22,060 nt of DNA from Rhizobium sp. 9140. Its GTDB lineage: Bacteria; Pseudomonadota; Alphaproteobacteria; Rhizobiales; Rhizobiaceae. Position 1 is the stretch's first letter. Every line of letters starts with the position of its first letter. The stretch covers positions 1-22,060 of the forward strand of contig NZ_FJUR01000007.1 of NCBI RefSeq assembly GCF_900067135.1, given 5' to 3'. The position numbers and the translations under genes are program-made. The notes under the pieces are model-generated. The model was not told where the DNA came from. It saw only the letters and a program-made list of their open reading frames with translations, and made no database searches. Of the stretch, positions 16,748-22,060 are shown piece by piece.

Positions 16748-16776
16748 ACTATTTCCGAAAATCGGAGGACAGTCAA
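16748..16776 (-). promoter_or_regulatory. Promoter of the binding-protein operon with an internal palindrome
   Basis: On the minus strand TTGACT (16771-16776) and AATAGT (16748-16753) are separated by exactly 17 bases, five of six and four of six matches to the sigma-70 consensus. Transcription would start near 16741, about 48 bases before the ATG. The spacer holds a perfect palindrome, TCCGAAAATCGGA (16754-16766), placed where a repressor would block polymerase. This is a good candidate for the operator of the neighbouring LacI-type protein. Confidence 0.6.
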
Positions 16777-16785
16777 GAAAATTTT

Positions 16786-16798
16786 TACTAAATATTTT
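16786..16798 (-). promoter_or_regulatory. AT-rich motif AAAATATTTAGTA upstream of the operon promoter
   Basis: On the minus strand AAAATATTTAGTA lies ten bases upstream of the -35 box. A near copy (AAAATATTTACTA, 12 of 13 identical, opposite strand) lies upstream of the lacI-type gene at 17973-17985. Both contain the self-complementary AAATATTT. A shared regulator site is possible; AT richness alone could also explain it. Confidence 0.4.
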
Positions 16799-16847
16799 GT
16801 GCATTGCGGTAAGTGTCTGGGATTCCGGAACCTCCCGTCGAAATCCT

Positions 16848-17918
16848 CTAGGACGCCGATGGCTTCTTTGCGCTCGCTCGCCAGATCATCTCCGTGGGCA
16901 AGGTCACATGCTTGGAGTAGTCCCGACCGTTCAGACGCTCGACGAGCAGGTCGACAGCCACTTCACCGATCAACTCACCAGGAATGCGCATGGTCGAAAG
17001 AGGCGGCGTCAGGAACTGCGCCACCGGAATATCATTGAAGGCAACAACTGCAATATCGCCCGGGATCGACAGTCCGGCCTCCTGGATCGCCCGATAGGTG
17101 CCGATCGCCATGTTGTCATTGGCCGCCACGATCGCATCGGGCCGCACCTCCAGCGCCAGCAGCGACTTGGCCTGCTGGTAGCCTGTCTCGAGCCGCAGAT
17201 TCTGGCCGAAGCGCTCGCTCTGGCCCAGAGCCAGAAGCTCGGGCCGATAGCGCCCTCGCGCCTCGTGCCATTCGATGAAGGCCTTGCAGCGCTGCTCGCC
17301 ATGCATCAGCGCATCATTGTCCATCAGTTCATAGCCTCCCACGAAGCCGATGCGCTGGTAGCCGGCGTTTTCCAGACTGTCGAGAATGGTAACGGTCGCC
17401 TCACCGAGATCGGCGCGCACGCAATCAAATTGCGGCATGCGCGGATTGTAGTCGGCCATCACCAGATGCGGGCAGACCTTTGCCATGGCCTCGATCTCGG
17501 CCTTCGGATGATGCCCGACCACGATGGCTGCCGAGATGCCCGTAAGCATGGCGAGATCAACTGGAACATCCGGATTGAAAACGCGCGCGATCTCGATCTT
17601 GTATTCCCGACAGCGCGCCTCGATGCCGAGCCGTACGCCGACATAATAGGGGTCGACCAGTTCCTCATTGGGCGTCAGAAAATGGATGACCGCGATATTT
17701 GCCGCCACCTCGGCATGGCTTCCCATGGGGATCGAGAACGGCGACAACTGGGCACTCTTGCGTGCCCGCGGGGTCGCGTAGTTCAGCGCCTCCGCCGTCT
17801 CGATGATCGCCTGCCGCTTGCTTTCGGAAATGGACAGCGTCTCGTCGTAGTTCAGCACCCGCGACACCGTGCCCGACGACACGCCGACAGCCTTCGCGAT
17901 TTCCTTGATCGTCACCAC
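16848..17918 (-). CDS. LacI-family transcriptional regulator of the glycoside operon
   Basis: This is a sugar-responsive DNA-binding regulator, most likely the repressor of the downstream operon. The start is one of two adjacent GTG codons (17918 or 17915) behind a GGAGGAGG stretch. The 356-residue protein begins with the LacI helix-turn-helix TIKEIAKAVGVSSGTVSRVLN (3-23), then the hinge region SKRQAIIETAEALNY, then a periplasmic-binding-protein-like effector domain (about 70-340) with PYYVGVRLGIEARC, RIGFVGG, PDAIVAANDNMAIGTYRAIQEAG and FNDIPVAQFLTPPLSTMRIP. The last blocks are typical of the family. It is transcribed toward the operon and stops 155 bases before the binding-protein start; that gap holds the promoter. 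The pattern resembles GalR/EbgR-type regulators linked to GH2 enzymes, which supports a galactoside-like inducer without proving it. Confidence 0.92.
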   Translation of the reverse strand: MVTIKEIAKAVGVSSGTVSRVLNYDETLSISESKRQAIIETAEALNYATPRARKSAQLSPFSIPMGSHAEVAANIAVIHFLTPNEELVDPYYVGVRLGIEARCREYKIEIARVFNPDVPVDLAMLTGISAAIVVGHHPKAEIEAMAKVCPHLVMADYNPRMPQFDCVRADLGEATVTILDSLENAGYQRIGFVGGYELMDNDALMHGEQRCKAFIEWHEARGRYRPELLALGQSERFGQNLRLETGYQQAKSLLALEVRPDAIVAANDNMAIGTYRAIQEAGLSIPGDIAVVAFNDIPVAQFLTPPLSTMRIPGELIGEVAVDLLVERLNGRDYSKHVTLPTEMIWRASAKKPSAS

Positions 17919-17972
17919 GGCGGCCCGTCCTCCTCCACCTGCCTTCCCGGAAGAAAGTGGTAAACCTCCGGA

Positions 17973-17985
17973 AAATATTTACTAG
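17973..17985 (+). promoter_or_regulatory. AAAATATTTACTA motif upstream of the lacI-type gene
   Basis: This is the second copy of the AT-rich motif found at 16786-16798. It lies 55 bases upstream of the LacI-type start, a place suited to autoregulation. The rest of the 328-base gap up to the LysR start (17919-18246) holds no convincing gene. Confidence 0.35.
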
Positions 17986-18132
17986 GCCAGTCGCACCATG
18001 GATACAACCGCTTCCCCCGGATGACAAGCATCTCTCGTTGCGCCAGGGTTGAGCACCTGAGTTGATCCGGGAAACGATTGCGGGCAACTCGTTCACCACT
18101 CGCTCTTTTCGCTCACTGAAATCTCACTTCTT

Positions 18133-18152
18133 TACCATGCCCCTTTGTGGTA
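18133..18152. promoter_or_regulatory. Inverted repeat upstream of the LysR gene
   Basis: TACCA (18133-18137) and TGGTA (18148-18152) form an inverted repeat with a ten-base spacer, about 95 bases before the LysR start. A third TACCA occurs at 18173. LysR-type regulators commonly bind interrupted dyads of about 15-20 bases near their own promoter. The assignment is tentative. Confidence 0.35.
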
Positions 18153-18246
18153 CATTGGCTTCGGTTGCCGCATACCAAAAAGTTGAGAATAATAAGCCAG
18201 ACAAGATCGCAAAATGTGGTCACCCGCACACGTGGAGGATATTTCA

Positions 18247-19203
18247 TTGGATCTTCGACAGCTTCGGTACTTCCTTGGTATTTTGGATGCAGGAAGCTTT
18301 TCAAAGGCCGCGGAGGTTCTAAGAATTGCCCAACCTTCTCTCAGTCAGCACATGCTCGCTCTTGAGGAAGAACTCGGCGTACGCCTGTTTCTGCGCCATG
18401 CCAGAGGCGTAACCGCAACGGAAGGCGGGCGCGTACTTCGAGAGCATGCCTGCGTTATTTTTCAGGAGGTGGAGCGATCGAAACAAGCGCTGCAGGCCAT
18501 CGCACAATATCCTTCGGGCGAAATCGCACTTGGTCTGCCGACTTCAGCGTGCCGTAGCGTTTGCATGGAAATTATTGCGGAAGCGGCACGCGTCCTTCCA
18601 AATGTATCCATTGAAATCGTCGAGGGCTTGTCGGGGAGTTTGAGCGAATGGCTCAATACCGGTCGTCTTGATGTTGCGATGCTCTACGAAAACGGCAAGG
18701 ACGTTCGTTTTAATAGCAAAGAGATTTTGACAGAGCAGTTAAGGGTCATCGTCAGTCACGACCATCCAGCCGCCCAACAGCAGACAATCTCTTTCAAAGA
18801 GGCTATGCAGCTCCCTCTTGTGCTGCCCAGTTGTCGGCACGTTCTTCGCAAACTGCTCGAACAACACGCCTCTGACTTAGGGCTAGAGGTAAAGGTAGCA
18901 ATGAACTGCGACAGCCTCACAGGCATTCTCGAGCTGGTTCGCAGCGGCTACGCTACAATCTATCCGAGTTTTCCAATGAGAGAGGAAATCTCCCGAGAAG
19001 AAATGACAGCGATCAGCATCGTAGATCCCTGTCCGGAATGGCGAATTTCGCTCGCTCAGTCGAGGACGAGCAAGAACGCAAGAGCAGCAGGCGCGGTAGC
19101 CGATTTGGTCCAGCAGGTCGCGCTGGACATGGCCGCCAATGGGAGATGGCAGGCCGAGGCCGTTGACGCGCTCCCAACACCGTTGGAAGTACAGAACCAC
19201 TAG
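18247..19203 (+). CDS. LysR-family transcriptional regulator
   Basis: This is a DNA-binding regulator with an effector domain. The TTG at 18247 is preferred because GGAGGA (18234-18239) lies seven bases upstream and LDLRQLRYFLGILDAGSFS is the classic LysR start; ATG at 18214 would add 11 unusual residues. The protein has 318 residues. The helix-turn-helix is FSKAAEVLRIAQPSLSQHMLALEEELGVRLFLR (about 18-50), and the substrate-binding domain begins near residue 90 (SGEIALGLPTSA) with GRLDVAMLYEN. It resembles the Nac-like branch. It points away from the sugar operon, and no target gene remains beside it: an IS701 fragment begins 35 bases after its stop. Its partner may have been lost or lie elsewhere. 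GC here is about 57%. Confidence 0.9.
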   Translation: MDLRQLRYFLGILDAGSFSKAAEVLRIAQPSLSQHMLALEEELGVRLFLRHARGVTATEGGRVLREHACVIFQEVERSKQALQAIAQYPSGEIALGLPTSACRSVCMEIIAEAARVLPNVSIEIVEGLSGSLSEWLNTGRLDVAMLYENGKDVRFNSKEILTEQLRVIVSHDHPAAQQQTISFKEAMQLPLVLPSCRHVLRKLLEQHASDLGLEVKVAMNCDSLTGILELVRSGYATIYPSFPMREEISREEMTAISIVDPCPEWRISLAQSRTSKNARAAGAVADLVQQVALDMAANGRWQAEAVDALPTPLEVQNH

Positions 19204-19238
19204 GTTTGACAGAGACGGAATTTGGCACGCGAACCTAG

Positions 19239-19474
19239 CACTACTTTGGCAGATTGGGGCAAGGCTGGTTTGAGATGATTTGTGCTCTCTTTTTCGGGAG
19301 CGCGACATGGCAGATTGGGATACGGAGCTTTCAGCATTTTTGCAGCCATTTCTGGATAAACTTGGACACAAGAAGCGACGACAGATGTGCCCCCTCTATG
19401 TGTCGGGGCTAATCGGTCCCGGTGACCGCAAGAGTATCGAGCCCATGGCGGAACGGTTTGCTCCAGGCCAGTAC
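19239..19474 (+). mobile_element. IS701-family element fragment, second copy, cut by a Tn3-family transposon
   Basis: Starting after CTAG (19235-19238), this stretch is identical, by direct comparison, to the transposase-start end of the complete copy, and ends at the base before the Tn3 terminal GGGG. Its orientation is inverted relative to the first copy. The remainder of the element should lie beyond the other end of the Tn3 insertion, outside the window. Confidence 0.9.
19307..19474 (+). pseudogene. IS701-family transposase, N-terminal fragment
   Basis: The first 56 residues (MADWDTELSAFLQPFLDKLG to MAERFAPGQY) equal those of the transposase of the complete copy. After Tyr56 the frame enters the Tn3 end and stops at 19501. 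No catalytic residues remain, so it is inactive. Confidence 0.92.
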
Positions 19475-22060
19475 GGGGCTCCGTGGGCATTTCTACATTA
19501 ATACACGCTAAGGGAATTTGAAGTTGTTTGGATTGAAGCGGTTAGCCCGGATTGGCCTGAAGCGTTCGAGGGGTCGGTCAATTTCGTTCCAGAGGTAGTC
19601 GCCGGTGAGCGCGATATGCGCCCATGGTAGTGGTGCGACCTGGGAGAGCAGCTCGTCCGGAATGATAATACCCTGACTGCTGATATAATCGACAGCACGG
19701 CTGAGATAGACAGTGTTCCACAGGATGATGGCGTTGACGACGAGGTTAAGACCGGACGCGCGGTAAGCCATGGTTTCGGCGACGCGGTTGCGCAATTCGC
19801 CGAGCTGGTGGAGGAAGATGGCGCGTGCGAGAGCATGACGGCTTTCACCCTTGTTGAGGATCGCATGCGATCTGCGGCGCAGTTTCGTATCGAGCAGCCA
19901 GTCGCAGATGAAGATCGAGCGTTCTATCCGGCCCATTTCGCGCAGGGCCTGGTTCAGCCGGTTTTGTCGCGGCGACGCTGCCAGCTTCTTGAGGATGACG
20001 GAAGGCGGCACCAAACCTGCAGCGATCGAAGCCTTCAGCCGCAAGACCTCATCCCAGTGGTGCTCGACGACATCCATGTTGACGGTTCCAGCGATCAGCG
20101 CGTCGAGCGGATCGTAAGCCGGATCGCGATCAATGACAAAGAGCCTGCGATTGCCGAGATTGCGGATACGGGGAATGAGCCTGTAGCCAAAGGCGTGGAA
20201 CATGGAGAACGTCGTTTCGGTGGCGCCAGCGGTATCGGTTGCGTGCTCATAGATTTCGACGGAGCTTTCGTTGTGAAGGAGGCCGTCGAGAACGTAGGGG
20301 GCTTCGCCCTCGGATGCCTGGATCATGCGGGAGAAGAAGGAAGCAAAACGGTTGGACAGGAAGCCATAGATCGACGCCCCCGGTCGCTTGCCGTATTTTG
20401 CATTGTAGTCGAGGCTGGCTTCGCCACGCCCGCCAGCCGGAAAGAACTGTCCGTCCGAGGAGGAGATATGGCCGTCACCCCAGATCGCGGCAAAGGGATG
20501 GGCCTGCTGCGCATCGACCAGCACGGCGGTCGCCGTGGCGTAGGTTTCCGATCGCATATGCCTGTCCACCATCAGCATCATCTGGTGGATCGTGACGCCG
20601 CGTGAGCTTTCCGCCATACGTTCGGCTCCGGCATTGGTGGCGTCGGCAAGGATCGCTGCCATCAGCGCTGCCTCGTCGTTTGCCGTCTCACCGGTACGAT
20701 AATGCGTGAAGCTGTCGAGGAATTTGGTCCAGCTTTGCACCTCGGCAAGCAGGCTGGTGATCCTGATCCGTGGCACCAGAACATATAGTCGGCGGCTGAG
20801 CGCGACGATGCTGTCGCGCTCCTCCTCGCGGATCGGCGAGATCGACAGGCCCTTGTCGGAAATCGCTGCATCCGGAATAGCATTGGCAGCCGCCGCCTTT
20901 GCCAGCTCTTTCAGCTTCGCATCGAGCGTGGCGGTCCGTTCTGCTCGCCATTCGGCAAAGCTGTCGGGGAGTGCGAGCCCGAGCCGCCCCTCGGCGCGCA
21001 TCAGCTCGAAGATCGGCCGAGGCAGAAGATAATCCTCGAAACTGCGCCATGCCGGCTGCCTTCGACCCAGATGTCACCGGCCCTCAGACGCTCTCGCAGG
21101 TGAACGAGGACCGCCACTTCCCAGGCGCGCAGGTCGATATCGGCACTGTTCGGGCGCACGCAGCGTCGCCATTTGCGGGTCAGAAAGGCGAGCGGCACCT
21201 GCGCCGGCAATTTCCGGCCGCCATAGAGCGCGCGCAGATGGTCCACTGCTACAAGGATCGGATCATCAGCACGAAACGACCGGAACGAGAACGTGCGGAA
21301 CATCAGTCTGCCCAGCTTGCGCAACGATTTGTGCCGCTTGATGAGCTCGTCGAATTCGTTACTGCGATCAGGGTGGACGACAGATCTGGCTGCCGCCATG
21401 CTGGCGACCAATCCGTCCCAGCCGAGGGAGGCTGCGATCGCCGATGCAAGATCGGTTTTGCTCGCACGAGCGGCCAGAAGCGCCTCGCCGAGCTTGAGAT
21501 GCTCAAGCGCCACCCCATCAAGAACCTCGGCCTCTTTTAGCCGGCGTTCCGTGCGGCCGATCTCGGCCTTGCGGCGGTTGCTCCCAATCATTTTGCAGAA
21601 CATGTCGATCGTCAGGTCGGTGATCGACGCCTGTCTCTCGATGACGAAGGCGGCCAGCGTGGCGTAGCGACGTTCGGATGTCAGGCGTCGTATCTCCCGG
21701 GCATGCAGAATGCGTGCATCCCTGGCGATGATGCCGTAGCGATTGGCATGGATCGTCTTGCGACGGTCGTCGGGAATGGCGGCTGAGCGCAATACCTCGA
21801 GGCGGGCGATCAAGCCTTTGAGGTTCTTCAGCTTCGCCCCTTCAGGTGCTTCCGCAATCCAGCCAAGGTGGCTCCGATCGCCGGCCCCGCTCAGCGAGGA
21901 GCTGATCAAGCGCCTCGATCGAAGGCTGATCCAGATCCCGGATCAATTCGCGATAGGCTTGTCGACGCGCCGCCGCCCGGCCGGCCAGTGCCAGACGGAT
22001 CAGCAGCTCCGGCATAGGAACGAGCAACTTTCGTTCCTTCAAGGCTTCGATCACGGCCTT
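19475..22060 (-). mobile_element. Tn3-family transposon, one end with most of the transposase gene
   Basis: The element starts with a 38-base terminal sequence (19475-19512) that begins GGGGCTCCGTGGG and ends ACACGCTAAG, the length and end pattern of Tn3-family inverted repeats (GGGG start, TAAG finish). The transposase gene ends inside it. The other end, any resolvase and any cargo lie beyond 22060. The insertion target is the IS701 copy; AGTAC (19470-19474) is the candidate five-base target duplication. Confidence 0.88.
19508..22060 (-). pseudogene. tnpA: Tn3-family transposase TnpA, two frameshifts, start outside the window
   Basis: About 850 residues are visible of a protein that is usually near 1,000. 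Three frames are needed. The first runs from the window edge to about 21888 (LLIRLALAGRAAARRQAYRELIRDLD). The second goes from there to about 21050 (IAEAPEGAKLKNLKGLIARL to LRAGDIWVEGSR). The third continues to the stop at 19508 (WRSFEDYLLPRPIFELMRAE onward). The first break is repaired by removing one G from the GGGG run near 21887, the second by adding one base near 21050. The catalytic triad is intact in the third frame: Asp in WGDGHISSSDGQ, Asp in HATDTAGATE, Glu in NKGESRHALA. The terminal repeat and the rest of the gene look normal, so either the element is recently dead or the breaks are consensus errors. Confidence 0.9.

Noticed and set aside
15283..17963. Plus-strand open frames of 475 and 418 codons antisense to the binding protein and LacI-type gene
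   Set aside because: They are antisense shadows of genes with clear signal peptide, helix-turn-helix and family motifs.
18883..19371. Minus-strand frame spanning the end of LysR and the IS701 fragment
   Set aside because: It joins antisense sequence of two unrelated genes and has no support on its own.
19808..20605. 265-codon plus-strand frame antisense to the Tn3 transposase
   Set aside because: It overlaps the catalytic part of TnpA, which is clearly the coding strand.

Overview
The window looks like accessory, probably plasmid-borne, DNA of an alphaproteobacterium, most likely of the Rhizobium/Agrobacterium kind. The grounds are a Ti-type TraA relaxase, a binding-protein-dependent sugar ABC operon of rhizobial style, an IS701-family element and high GC. 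Hand-counted 60-base lines give about 73% GC in traA, 60% in the sugar operon and 52% in the 5.2-7.2 kb patch. The genus is an inference.

Region 1 (1-5.2 kb) is a mobilisation backbone: a broken NYN-domain gene, a sequence that closely resembles an RSF1010/Ti-type origin of transfer (738-767), the relaxase-helicase traA, split by a one-base frameshift, and a DUF6118-like membrane protein whose last codons are also frameshifted. Region 2 (5.2-8.7 kb) has two unrecognised genes of lower GC behind a HigB/HigA toxin-antitoxin pair, then a six-half-site resolvase site and its serine resolvase.

Region 3 (8.7-19.5 kb) is a glycoside-utilisation locus bracketed by two inverted copies of one IS701-family element. 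The copy at 8726-10143 is complete; the one at 19239-19474 is a fragment. Between them, on the minus strand, lie a LacI-type regulator, a periplasmic binding protein, two permeases, a cytoplasmic family-2 glycoside hydrolase and the ATPase, followed by a terminator. A LysR regulator reads the other way. The likely logic is that an intact glycoside is captured in the periplasm, imported by the CUT1-type transporter and hydrolysed in the cytoplasm, under LacI control.

Region 4 (19.5 kb to the end) is one end of a Tn3-family transposon that cut the second IS701 copy. Its transposase gene is frameshifted twice.

A cross-cutting feature is that single-base frame breaks occur in the NYN gene (three), traA (one), the DUF6118 gene (one), the Tn3 transposase (two) and possibly the IS701 transposase (one), while the 10.2-19.2 kb sugar locus shows none. 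This means either decay of mobile DNA or local consensus errors.
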